Positions 1 through 8,069 of a stretch of 15,185 bases of DNA are shown in pieces. The notes beneath the pieces are model-generated. The model was not told the DNA's origin and did no database searches. It saw only the letters and a program-made list of their open reading frames with translations. Every line of letters begins with the position of its first letter. Position 1 is the first letter of the stretch. The translations under genes and the position numbers were made by a program. This DNA comes from CAYRVX01 sp964642165 (lineage in GTDB: Bacteria; Planctomycetota; Phycisphaerae; SM23-33): positions 1 through 15,185 of the forward strand of contig CAZXOC010000184.1 in the NCBI GenBank assembly GCA_964642165.1, written 5' to 3'.

Positions 1-3000
1 TTGTATGGTGTCCCCGGAATCGGCGAGGGGGGGCGTGAGGGATGGCGTGAAGGGGGTATCGGCAGGCGACAGCGGCCGCGGTGCGAGCACGTCCGCGAGC
101 GGGGCGCTCTGCGGAACCGGCGCGGGGGCCGGGTCGGGTGCGAGGGGGCCCTTGGTGGCCGGGCGCGCGGCGCGGAGCGGCGCCGTGGGCCGGGCAAGAG
201 GGGCGGGCGTCGCGGGCAGTCGGCGGGTGCGGGCCGCGTAACCAGAGGCGCGCCGCGTGCCGAGCAGGGGGAGCGCTGCTTCGACGCCGGGATTGGCGCG
301 GGGGCGGAGGGCCAGGGCGTCGAGCGCGACGCGGGCGGGGGACCAGGCCCGCGGGCGGCGAGGGGACTGCGGTCCCAAGTCGTACCAGGGCGCGAAGCGC
401 CGGCGCGCGGTACGGCTGGACGCGTCGTCTTCGGCCGTTGCGTCGCTCGCGTGCGTCTCCGGGTCGGTCGATTCCTGTGCGGCGGCCGTCGCCGCGGGCG
501 CGACGTCCTCGCTCTCCCCGAGCGGCGCGCGGAGCGGCTCGGGCGGGAGATAGACGCTGCCGCAGGTCCGCTTGAGGGCAACGTAGTCGAGGGCATCGAC
601 GTGGCCGTCGCGGTCGAGGTCGCCCTGCCACCAGCCGCCCCCGGAACCGAAGTGGGCGCGAAGGGCCAGGAAGTCTGCCCGGTCGACGCGGCCGCTGCGG
701 TTCACGTCGCCGGCGCCCGCCACGAAGCCGACCAGGATGAGCGGGTCCTGCTTCGTGTTGCCGACGATGTCCGTAAGCGCCTCCTGGTCGAGGAGGTCGA
801 TGGACACGTAGCGACCGTAGGGAAATCGGCCGCCGTACATGTCCCGCGCCTCGAACGTGGCGACGTGCGTGGCCGGGTCGTACGAGACGACCACGTCGTC
901 TCCCATGTCGTAGCCCATCGTCTGGTCGTAGATCTTGAACGGGCGGGCCGCCCAATCGCAGACCACGTCCTCGGTGAAGCGCACGCGCAGCGTGCCGTCG
1001 CCGGCATCGAACCACCAGTTCGCCACGGTCGGGGGCGTGCGGTCGACCCGCACCTGGGCGGCCATGTACTCGATGGGCCGGCCGGTAACACCCACGAGCG
1101 TCCCCGGGAGGATCTCCAGCGTGTGGACCCCCTCGTCGTTGAGCGCGAGGGACGTGAAGGCCACCGTGTCGCCCTCGACGATCTCGAAGCCCTCGGCCGG
1201 CAGGCCGTCGACGAGCAGGTCGCCCGCCTCGAGCGTCGTCAGCAGCAGCGCCTCGCCGAAGTCGACCGTCACGGCGTCACACGTCTGGGCGGCGGCAGGC
1301 GTGGCGAGGATCGCGGTGAAGGACGGTGCCGGCGGCGCAAGACCCCGCACGTCCAGCAGGTACTCCCCGGCCGTGTCGCCCCTGGCCGCGACGCGGACGG
1401 TGTACGTTCCCGCCATCGCGGCGGTGTGGTCGATCGCGGCGTCCCACTCGCCGTGGCTGTTGTCGTCGACGGCGACGGGGCGCCCGGTGGGATCGTACAG
1501 GGTGAGGACGGGATCGAGCCGGTTGCCGACGCCGGCCGCCCCGACGGTGGAGTCGGTGGTGAGGCGAAGCTGCGCGCCGGCCTCGGCCTCGAAGCGGAAG
1601 AAGTCGCCGGCGTCGGTCTCGTCGGCGCCGAGCGCCCGGATGGTCGTGAGCCCGTGGGCCGTGAGCGTCCGGGCGTGGGCGAACGTCTCGGCGTCGTAGA
1701 CCTCGATGCGGTCGCCGTCGGCGACGAACAGCTCGCCGCCGAGGACGGCGGCCCCGTCCGCCGAGGTGATCCCCGCCAGTTCGGCCAGGGGGGTCTCCTG
1801 CCCGTCATCGGGGTCGAGGCTCAGGAGATTCCCGCCACGGAGGCAGTGGAGCCCTCGCGGCGCGGCGGCGAGGGCGGGATAGCTGCCCATGTGTGCCTGC
1901 CGGCTCCAATCGCCCGTCGGGTAGTCGAGGACGATGACGCGCGGGATGCCCAACTCCAGCGTCAGGGGCGAGCGCGGGTCGATGGCGCGGAAGTCGCGGC
2001 TCCAGAGCTGCAGCAGCTCCTGGTCGTCCGCGTCGCCGGGGCCCCGGCCGTCCTCGCAGGGCACGCGCGGCGTGCCGGCACCCTGGAGGAGAAAGTGCCG
2101 GCTCGGGGCGTCCCGTTGCGGCGGCGTGAGGGACTCAAAGGTGATCGCCTCGCCGAACGTGATAAGCATCGCCGCGTCGTTGTCCACGGCGATGAACGCC
2201 TGGTTGTCCGCGACGTCCGGAATCGACCCCGCCGGCCAGTACTCCCCCTTCGGGAAGTCGTTCAGCCCGGTGGCCGGGCAGATCCCCCAGACCTGCGGAT
2301 CGGGCACCGCCACCTTTGGGTTCAGGATGCCCGGCAGCCAGGAGATGTCGTGCTCGACCGGCGACCCGCCGTGGAACTGGAGCAGGTAGAGGTCCCCCAG
2401 CGCTGTCAGCCAGTCCTCGATGCCCCACTCCAGCGCCAGATCGAGCGGCAAGCTCTCTCCCTCGTGATACCGGAGGTTCTCCACCAGCACGCGGCGTTCG
2501 GGTCGGAACTCGATGAGGTGGTGTGTGAAGGGGGTTGCCTCCACCTTCACCGTGATGCGTGCGAGGTCGAAGCCGAGATCCTCGACCTTCAGCATGATGT
2601 TCCAGAAGTCCATGTCGGGGTGGGCGGTGAACGCCATGTCCTCGAAGGCGAACCAGTACGTGTTCGGGTCGTCGTCGGGGATGTACCCCGGGTGCTGGTA
2701 GATATGGGCGTGCCGGCCGTATGTCCGGATGGCCTCCTCGAGCTCGGCGAACTGCGTCTGGGAGAGCTTCCAGACGAACGGCCCTTCCGCCAGCGGGAGG
2801 ACGCCCGCCAGCGTTGTGCCCATCCAGATCTCGACGCCCAGGTCCTCCAGGCCGGGCAGCGACGCGCGGGAGGACTCGAGGGACAGCACGATCTCGCCGT
2901 CCTCGAAGGCCGCGGCCGCCACGTCGCCCCAGGGGTTCGGGATCACGCGCTGGACCGCGCCGGTGGCCGGGTCGAGCTCCCAGATCCCCTCGTCGGTCGC

Positions 3001-6000
3001 GCCCCCGACCAGCAGCGACCACGGCGTGGTCGCCAGGCCGAAGCCCAGTGACGATCGCACCGGCGAGCCGAACCGCGCGAGGACCTCGCCCGAGTGGGGG
3101 TCGATGCGGCAGATGTCCTGTGTCTCGCCGTCGTAGGCGAACAGCCCCGGCGCGGGCCCCCCGGCCGTGTAGCCCGCCACCGTGCCGCCGGGCGGGATCG
3201 CCGTCGCGCCGGCGAGGCGGTCGTTGGCCTCGCACTCGAGGCCGATGCCGCGCGTGGCGACCAGCGTGTAGTCGATGGGCTCGTCGCCGGGCCCGTCTGC
3301 GGCGACGCGCAGGTAGTAGGTTCCCGCGGCCGGGGCGACGAAGTTGTGGACCGCCGACGCGCCTTGCTGCCCGGCAGCGCCGACGGCCAGCAGGGCTCCG
3401 TCCACCGGCGGGCGGACGAGGATATCCCACGTGCCCGAGGGCAACGGCGGAGCGACGACCACGCTGTAGCGTGCCACCTCGTCGACCACCCACGCGACGT
3501 GCTCGGTGTCCCCATCGACGACCCGGACGCGTGCGTTGGGGACCAGCTTCGCGATGTTCGCTGCGCCTCGGACGGTCACCCTGGAGCGGCCGTCCGCTTC
3601 GTCGGTGATCCCGGTGCCCGGGATCGTTTCCTCCTCCGGCAGCTCGCCGTCCCACTGGACGAGCTGGAGAGCGAGGTTCACGTCCGACGGCCGGGGCACG
3701 ACCGCGAACGTGGCGGCCTGACCGGCCTGGAGGCTCACCGCGTAGCAATCGACGTCGCTCGGCCCGAGCGAGCCGAGCACCGCGGCGCGCTGTCCGCCGG
3801 GCGAGACGTCGGCGAAGATGGCGTCCAGGGACTCAGCCGCGTCGATCTCCCGGTTGCTTCTCGACGAGACGCTCTCGCCTTCCGCGGCGGCGCCGACGGT
3901 CAGGTCGAGGGCGTAGTCGCCGGACGTGCCGCCCAGCGGCGTCACGCGGAACGCCCACTTGCCGCCGACCGTCGCCGACAGGTTGTCGACACGTGCCTCG
4001 GGGGTCGCGTCGTCCACGGTGACCTCGCCCAGAAGGGCGCCCGTGGGGTCCCGGACCGACAGCACGAAGTCCAGGTCGTCCGTCTTGTGGGCCCGCAGCG
4101 AGAGGGGCTGGTCCCAGGGCAGGTCCAGCCCCCATTCGTCGGTGTCCTCCGGCGTGCCGATCTCTCCCACCAGGTGGGACTCGAAGGCCCCGCTGCCGTC
4201 CGGCGCGAGGGGCTCCAGCGGCGCGTACCAGGCCGTGTGGAGGGCGTCGGTGGCGTCGAGACGGAATGCGTAGGAGAAGTCGCCGCCGGGAGTCCCGTCG
4301 CCGCTGGGCAGCGTGTCGCCTTCGCCGTCCAGCCAGTTGCCGTAGCCGTCGGTGATGTGCTCGTCGGCGCTGTGGACGGTCAGGCGGTAGGGGCCCTCCG
4401 GCAGGCCGGCATAGTCCAGCCGAAGGCGGCTGTCGCCGGCGTCGTAGTCGATCTGCCACGGGAAGTAGAGCACGTGGCTCTCCTCGTGCTCCAGCCGGAC
4501 GTCCCAGCGGTCGAGGGACGACTCGTCGATCGGGCGGGTGAACCGGAGGGTTACGGGCAGGTTCCCGGCGGGCACGACGGACTCCTGCGGGTCCGGCATC
4601 GCCGGCGGTTCCGGCCAGGCCTCGACCACGCGCAGGGGGGGCACGACCTCCAGCCGTGCCGACGCGATCGGGCTGGAATTGCCGGCGTTGTCGTACGCTC
4701 GGACCTCGAAGTCGTACCAGCCCGGGCTCAGGTGGGTCACCGGCGTCGGGGCGGTCGTTCCCGCCGTGCCGAGCCACTCCCAGTAGGGGCAGCGGTACTC
4801 GTACCGCCAGATGCCGTTCTCGTCGNNNNNNNNNNNNNNNNNNNNNNNNNNNNNNNNNNNNNNNNNNNNNNNNNNNNNNNNNNNNNNNNNNNNNNNNNNN
4901 NNNNNNNNNNNNNNNNNNNNNNNNNCGGGCGGCGGGCTCGTGTCCACGACGAGCGGGAGCCGGCAGACGTCCTGGAACTCGCCGCCGACGCCGTCACCGT
5001 CCTGATCCATCCGTCGGCCCGCCTCGTCGGCGATCTGCGGGCCGATGAAGGCGGCGTACTCGCCCTCGGGCGCCGGGTCGGCCAGCTCGACGCGGAAGGT
5101 GGTCGCGTCCAGGGGGACGACGTCCGCCACGTCCGGGCCGATCCGGTGGATCTCCACGCCGTACGGGCCCTCTGGCAGGATCGCCAGGGGCCCGGCCAGC
5201 GCCACCGCCTCGCCTTTCTTCATCGTGGGCCCCTGCCACAGGCGTTGCGGCTGGGCGGGATCCTCGACGTCGAGGACGTGAAGCTGCTCGTCGGTGGTGG
5301 TCACATAGGCGTAGTGTCCGGCCACGTCGATTCCGAGCGCGGTCGTGTACATGTCCACCGTGGCGACGACGGCGGGCTGGGTGGGGTCCGTCACGTCCAG
5401 CACGTGCAGTTCCGCCGAGTCGGCCAGCAGCACGGTGCATTCGTCGAGCGCCCGAATGGCCTGGGCGTACACGCCGGGGCAGAAGCCGACAAGCTGGACC
5501 TCGCTCGGGCTGGAGACGTCCAGCACCGCCATGCCGTCGGACTGGCCCACGAACGCATACGCGCCGACCACCTCCAGCTCGCGCGTGGAGTGGTCCGAAT
5601 CGTAGCCGCCGAGACGCTGGGGCACGGCCGGGTCCGACACGTCCAGCACGTGCAGGCCGGTGCTGTTGTCCAGGACGTAGGCTAGCTCGCCGACGACCTG
5701 CACGGCCCTGGCGTACTCCAGCGGCCCCCACGTGCCGAGCGGTTGGGGGGACTGGGGGTCGGAGACGTCGAGGATCTGGAGCCCCTCGCCGGCGACGACG
5801 ACGTACACCCGGCCGCCGGCCACGCAGATGTCCTTGGCGGCCCCCGCGAGGCTGCAGGACGACACGACGGCCGGGTCCTCCGGGTTGCCGATGTCGAGAA
5901 TGGTCAGCCCCTCGTCTCCGCCCGCGCAGTAGACCGTCGAGCCGACGACGTCCACGGTCCGGCATAGCCTGCCGTCGAGCGGGTGCGAGCCTGCCGGCTC

Positions 6001-6219
6001 GGCATGGCCGCTGAGGACCTGCACGTCGTCGGGGCCGAAGGTTGCCGCGTCGATCGGCCCGGCGAACGTGACCTCGAACGCCGAGAGGCTGTCGACGGCC
6101 GCATCCGGTTCGTGGTCAACAACTTGGGGCCCCGGGTCGGCCCCGCCGTCCAGCAGCAGGCGCGGCTCGACCGCCTCAAGGAACAGGAACGCCTCCGCTC
6201 GCCTAGCCCTTCTCACCAT
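1..6219 (-). CDS. Giant LEPR-XLL surface protein with LVIVD repeats, Ig-like and PPC domains and a dockerin (3' partial)
   Basis: I read this frame by hand from 6219 to base 1 and found no stop, so at least about 2073 codons are present (33 lie in the N run). The ATG at 6219 opens MVRRARRAEAF and is followed at residues 14-23 by LEAVEPRLLL, the LEPR-XLL signature of large planctomycete surface proteins, whose role is unknown. Next come half an Ig-like domain (about 30-71), six LVIVD-type repeats ending in ILDI/ILDV/VLDV (86-327), the other Ig half (350-427), the gap, an Fn3/Ig-like piece, an SbsA-type Ig domain (534-657), PPC-like domains (690-775, 817-990, 1534-1626), propeller-like and unassigned sequence, a last Ig-like domain, a dockerin (1837-1887) and a Pro/Ala/Arg-rich tail. 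No catalytic domain is visible, so I infer an adhesive or scaffolding surface role. There is no classical signal peptide. The Shine-Dalgarno is weak (GGTGGG). The same frame on both sides of the gap favours one gene but does not prove it. Confidence 0.85.
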   Translation of the reverse strand, partial: MVRRARRAEAFLFLEAVEPRLLLDGGADPGPQVVDHEPDAAVDSLSAFEVTFAGPIDAATFGPDDVQVLSGHAEPAGSHPLDGRLCRTVDVVGSTVYCAGGDEGLTILDIGNPEDPAVVSSCSLAGAAKDICVAGGRVYVVVAGEGLQILDVSDPQSPQPLGTWGPLEYARAVQVVGELAYVLDNSTGLHVLDVSDPAVPQRLGGYDSDHSTRELEVVGAYAFVGQSDGMAVLDVSSPSEVQLVGFCPGVYAQAIRALDECTVLLADSAELHVLDVTDPTQPAVVATVDMYTTALGIDVAGHYAYVTTTDEQLHVLDVEDPAQPQRLWQGPTMKKGEAVALAGPLAILPEGPYGVEIHRIGPDVADVVPLDATTFRVELADPAPEGEYAAFIGPQIADEAGRRMDQDGDGVGGEFQDVCRLPLVVDTSPPPXXXXXXXXXXXXXXXXXXXXXXXXXXXXXXXXXXDENGIWRYEYRCPYWEWLGTAGTTAPTPVTHLSPGWYDFEVRAYDNAGNSSPIASARLEVVPPLRVVEAWPEPPAMPDPQESVVPAGNLPVTLRFTRPIDESSLDRWDVRLEHEESHVLYFPWQIDYDAGDSRLRLDYAGLPEGPYRLTVHSADEHITDGYGNWLDGEGDTLPSGDGTPGGDFSYAFRLDATDALHTAWYAPLEPLAPDGSGAFESHLVGEIGTPEDTDEWGLDLPWDQPLSLRAHKTDDLDFVLSVRDPTGALLGEVTVDDATPEARVDNLSATVGGKWAFRVTPLGGTSGDYALDLTVGAAAEGESVSSRSNREIDAAESLDAIFADVSPGGQRAAVLGSLGPSDVDCYAVSLQAGQAATFAVVPRPSDVNLALQLVQWDGELPEEETIPGTGITDEADGRSRVTVRGAANIAKLVPNARVRVVDGDTEHVAWVVDEVARYSVVVAPPLPSGTWDILVRPPVDGALLAVGAAGQQGASAVHNFVAPAAGTYYLRVAADGPGDEPIDYTLVATRGIGLECEANDRLAGATAIPPGGTVAGYTAGGPAPGLFAYDGETQDICRIDPHSGEVLARFGSPVRSSLGFGLATTPWSLLVGGATDEGIWELDPATGAVQRVIPNPWGDVAAAAFEDGEIVLSLESSRASLPGLEDLGVEIWMGTTLAGVLPLAEGPFVWKLSQTQFAELEEAIRTYGRHAHIYQHPGYIPDDDPNTYWFAFEDMAFTAHPDMDFWNIMLKVEDLGFDLARITVKVEATPFTHHLIEFRPERRVLVENLRYHEGESLPLDLALEWGIEDWLTALGDLYLLQFHGGSPVEHDISWLPGILNPKVAVPDPQVWGICPATGLNDFPKGEYWPAGSIPDVADNQAFIAVDNDAAMLITFGEAITFESLTPPQRDAPSRHFLLQGAGTPRVPCEDGRGPGDADDQELLQLWSRDFRAIDPRSPLTLELGIPRVIVLDYPTGDWSRQAHMGSYPALAAAPRGLHCLRGGNLLSLDPDDGQETPLAELAGITSADGAAVLGGELFVADGDRIEVYDAETFAHARTLTAHGLTTIRALGADETDAGDFFRFEAEAGAQLRLTTDSTVGAAGVGNRLDPVLTLYDPTGRPVAVDDNSHGEWDAAIDHTAAMAGTYTVRVAARGDTAGEYLLDVRGLAPPAPSFTAILATPAAAQTCDAVTVDFGEALLLTTLEAGDLLVDGLPAEGFEIVEGDTVAFTSLALNDEGVHTLEILPGTLVGVTGRPIEYMAAQVRVDRTPPTVANWWFDAGDGTLRVRFTEDVVCDWAARPFKIYDQTMGYDMGDDVVVSYDPATHVATFEARDMYGGRFPYGRYVSIDLLDQEALTDIVGNTKQDPLILVGFVAGAGDVNRSGRVDRADFLALRAHFGSGGGWWQGDLDRDGHVDALDYVALKRTCGSVYLPPEPLRAPLGESEDVAPAATAAAQESTDPETHASDATAEDDASSRTARRRFAPWYDLGPQSPRRPRAWSPARVALDALALRPRANPGVEAALPLLGTRRASGYAARTRRLPATPAPLARPTAPLRAARPATKGPLAPDPAPAPVPQSAPLADVLAPRPLSPADTPFTPSLTPPLADSGDTIQ
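559..711 (-). other. Dockerin type I-like repeat within the giant protein
   Basis: Residues 1837-1887 hold two Ca2+-loop repeats: GDVNRSGRVDRADFLALRAH and, after a short Gly/Trp linker, GDLDRDGHVDALDYVALKR. The D-x-N/D-x-(S/D)-G-x-(V/I)-(D)-x-x-D spacing is intact in both loops. In cellulosomes dockerins bind cohesins. In planctomycetes such repeats are common near the C-termini of large secreted proteins and their partner is usually unknown. No cohesin is recognisable in the window. Confidence 0.85.
4826..4925. other. Assembly gap (100 N) inside the giant gene
   Basis: Exactly 100 N, a common placeholder for a gap of unknown length. The coding frame is the same on both sides if 100 is taken literally. 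Sequence between an Ig-like domain ending in DTSPPP and a second domain beginning at DENGIWRYEY is missing. One protein is the simplest reading; two adjacent genes cannot be excluded. Confidence 0.95.
5239..5964 (-). repeat. Six tandem LVIVD-type beta-propeller repeats (protein level)
   Basis: Residues about 86-327 of the giant protein contain six repeats of roughly 40 residues. Each follows a V-x-V-x-G-x-x-A-Y-V...L-x-(I/V)-L-D-(I/V)-x-(D/N)-P pattern. The conserved cores are TILDIGNP, QILDVSDP, HVLDVSDP, AVLDVSSP, HVLDVTDP and HVLDVEDP. LVIVD repeats form propeller blades in extracellular proteins. Six in a row could close one propeller, but that is an inference. Confidence 0.85.
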
Positions 6220-6337
6220 CGCTGCAAGCCCACCCGAAGTGGTCCTGCCCGCCGGCACGGCCCGCCCGGGCGAGTCTCGAAGGAGGTCACCCCGCAGTGC
6301 CCTCCGCCCGGCGCCGGGCACGACAGATCAGAAACCC

Positions 6338-6366
6338 AGTATACCGCCGATTCCCGATCGCGGAAA
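6338..6366 (-). promoter_or_regulatory. Candidate sigma70-type promoter for the giant gene
   Basis: Read on the minus strand, TTTCCG (6366-6361) is followed after 17 bases by TATACT (6343-6338). The -10 matches the consensus at five of six positions; the -35 matches at only three. Transcription would start near 6331 and give a leader of about 110 bases before the ATG at 6219. The site lies in the 202-base spacer after the upstream sulfatase stop, where an independent promoter would be expected. Confidence 0.4.
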
Positions 6367-6421
6367 GCAGGAATCGCACGCATCGCGGTCCGCTTGCGCG
6401 TCTCGCGACTGCCCGGACGGC

Positions 6422-8050
6422 TCAGCTCCCGGGCTTGAGCTCCGCAAACGTGCCCGGCGCCCTGGCGAGGTGTTCGGTCAGGAGGGTCCTCATCTCCGCC
6501 AGCTTGTCCTTGTGGTCGGCGGCGGCGGCGAGGTTGGTCTGCTCGTCGGGGTCGCCGCGGAGGTCGTAGAGCTGGTCCGCATCGTAGTAGGTCTTCCGGT
6601 GCTTCTTCAGCGCGCTGCCGCGCTCGGTGCCCTGCCCGCCCGGGAAACCCATGTGCGACAGCGGCGCGTCGGGGTCCACGGCGAAGTCCTTGTCCTCTCG
6701 CCGGGCCTTCATGGCCCGGTATCTCCGGCAGACGGCGATCCGCTGGGCCTTCGTGAGCTGCTTGCTCGGCGGGATGCGGAAGGCGATGTACTTCCACCGC
6801 TCCGTGCAGACCGCGCGGGTGTGCCCGATCTCGCAGTAGACCGAGTCGCGCAGCTTCGCCTTCCTGCCGGTCAGCAGCGGCGTCAGGTCCAGGCCGTCGA
6901 GGGTCATCTCCCTCGGCCGCTCGATGCCGCACGCGGCGAGGATCGTCGGCGCGAAGTCGACGTTCTGGACGAGCGCGTCACAGCGGCCGGGCTTGGCGAT
7001 CCCCGGGAAGCGGAGGAAGCACGGGGTGCGGACCCCGCCTTCGTAGCAGCTTCCCTTGCCGCCCTCCACGCCGTGGTCGTTGAAGTAGATTACCAGTGTG
7101 TTGTCGGCGAGGTGCAGTTCGTCGAGCTTGGCGAGGACCGCGCCGACGCTGTCGTCCAGCCAGGTCGCCCCGGCCAGGCGGTCGGGCACGCCCGCCGCCT
7201 TCGCGCGCCGCAGCACCGATTGCCGCGACGGCTGGACCCCCGGCGGCTCGGCCAGCAGGCCGCAGTGCGCGATCCGCGGGTCGGCCCGGAGGGACTTGAG
7301 CGGGCTCGGCCCGTGCAGCAGCGTGGTGGCCATGTACAGGTAGAAGGGCCGATCCTTATTGGCCTCGATGAACTTCAGCGCGGCGGCGGTGATCCACTCG
7401 GGGTTGTGGTGGCGCAGCCTGCGGCAGGGGTGGGCGGCAAAGTTGCCGAGGTTGATGCTCTCGGCATAGTCGAAGCCGCAAGAGCGGACGTGCTCGTGCA
7501 GCGCCTTCTGGGCGTCGCGGAGGCGCCCGGCGACCTTCGCGCGGGCCGGGTCGGCATCGGGTGCGATCGCCTTGCGGAGCCGACCCCACTCGGGCGGCCC
7601 GCCGTTGTGCCACTTGCCGACCGCGCCGGTGACGTAGCCGTTGGCGCGGAGGACCTTCGGGAGCGTCACGTCGGCCGGGCGGAGGTCCGTGTTCCACTGC
7701 ACGTCGGTCTGGCCCTCTCTGGAGATCGACCGGAGGAAGTTGGCCGTTCTGCTTCGGCTGGCGTACCTGCCCGTGAGGCAGGTGAAGCGGCTGGGCGTGC
7801 AGACGCTGCTGGACGCGTAGCACCGCGAGAGGTACACGCTCTCTCGCGCGAGCTTGTCGATGTGGGGCGTCAGGGCCTTCCGGCCTTCCTTGCCGAGGAA
7901 GCCGAGCGTCCTGACGTGCTGGTCGTCGGTGATGAGGAACAGGACGTTGGGCCTCCGCTTGGGCGAGGGCTCCCCGAGGCACCATCCCGGTGCGAGCCCA
8001 GCGGCCGCCGCGCCGGCGCCGAGCCGTTTGAGGAAGGCTCTTCTTCGCAC
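6422..8050 (-). CDS. Tat-exported type I (Cys-type) sulfatase, CTPSR active site
   Basis: A 542-residue alkaline-phosphatase-fold sulfatase that hydrolyses sulfate esters, presumably outside the cytoplasm. The N-terminus MRRRAFLKRLGAGAAAAGLA is a twin-arginine signal, so it should be exported folded. Catalytic features are metal ligands D42-D43 (ITDDQ), C84 in CTPSR (84-88, the site converted to formylglycine), GKWH at 145-148, H246, N324-D325-H326 (FNDHG) and K332. The C-terminal part has the usual YDLRGDPDEQTNL sulfatase ending. I chose the GTG at 8050 because GGAG lies nine bases upstream and the Tat motif begins directly after it; a longer frame from 8182 would overlap the preceding gene. 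It starts 19 bases after the other sulfatase stops, so the two are probably one transcript. The substrate cannot be told from sequence alone; the polysaccharide-sulfatase subfamilies of planctomycetes are likely relatives. Confidence 0.93.
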   Translation of the reverse strand: MRRRAFLKRLGAGAAAAGLAPGWCLGEPSPKRRPNVLFLITDDQHVRTLGFLGKEGRKALTPHIDKLARESVYLSRCYASSSVCTPSRFTCLTGRYASRSRTANFLRSISREGQTDVQWNTDLRPADVTLPKVLRANGYVTGAVGKWHNGGPPEWGRLRKAIAPDADPARAKVAGRLRDAQKALHEHVRSCGFDYAESINLGNFAAHPCRRLRHHNPEWITAAALKFIEANKDRPFYLYMATTLLHGPSPLKSLRADPRIAHCGLLAEPPGVQPSRQSVLRRAKAAGVPDRLAGATWLDDSVGAVLAKLDELHLADNTLVIYFNDHGVEGGKGSCYEGGVRTPCFLRFPGIAKPGRCDALVQNVDFAPTILAACGIERPREMTLDGLDLTPLLTGRKAKLRDSVYCEIGHTRAVCTERWKYIAFRIPPSKQLTKAQRIAVCRRYRAMKARREDKDFAVDPDAPLSHMGFPGGQGTERGSALKKHRKTYYDADQLYDLRGDPDEQTNLAAAADHKDKLAEMRTLLTEHLARAPGTFAELKPGS

Positions 8051-8063
8051 GATCGTTGTCTCC
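8051..8063 (-). promoter_or_regulatory. Shine-Dalgarno GGAG that sets the GTG start of the downstream sulfatase
   Basis: GGAG at 8063-8060 sits nine bases before the GTG at 8050, inside the 19-base spacer after the upstream sulfatase stop (TAG, 8072-8070). This supports the GTG over the longer in-frame starts. Confidence 0.65.
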
Positions 8064-8069
8064 GGTGGT

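Noticed and set aside
1..5685. Long plus-strand open frames (1-3051 and 3094-5685) opposite the giant gene
   Set aside because: They are codon-aligned antisense shadows of the minus-strand frame, Arg/Gly/Val-rich without any recognisable domain, while the opposite strand has clear LVIVD, PPC and dockerin sequence.
6297..6569. Plus-strand 90-codon frame with a good AAGGAGGT nine bases before its GTG
   Set aside because: More than half is antisense to the sulfatase 3' end, its composition is shadow-like and there is no domain. The ribosome-site-like sequence is kept as a finding about the leader.
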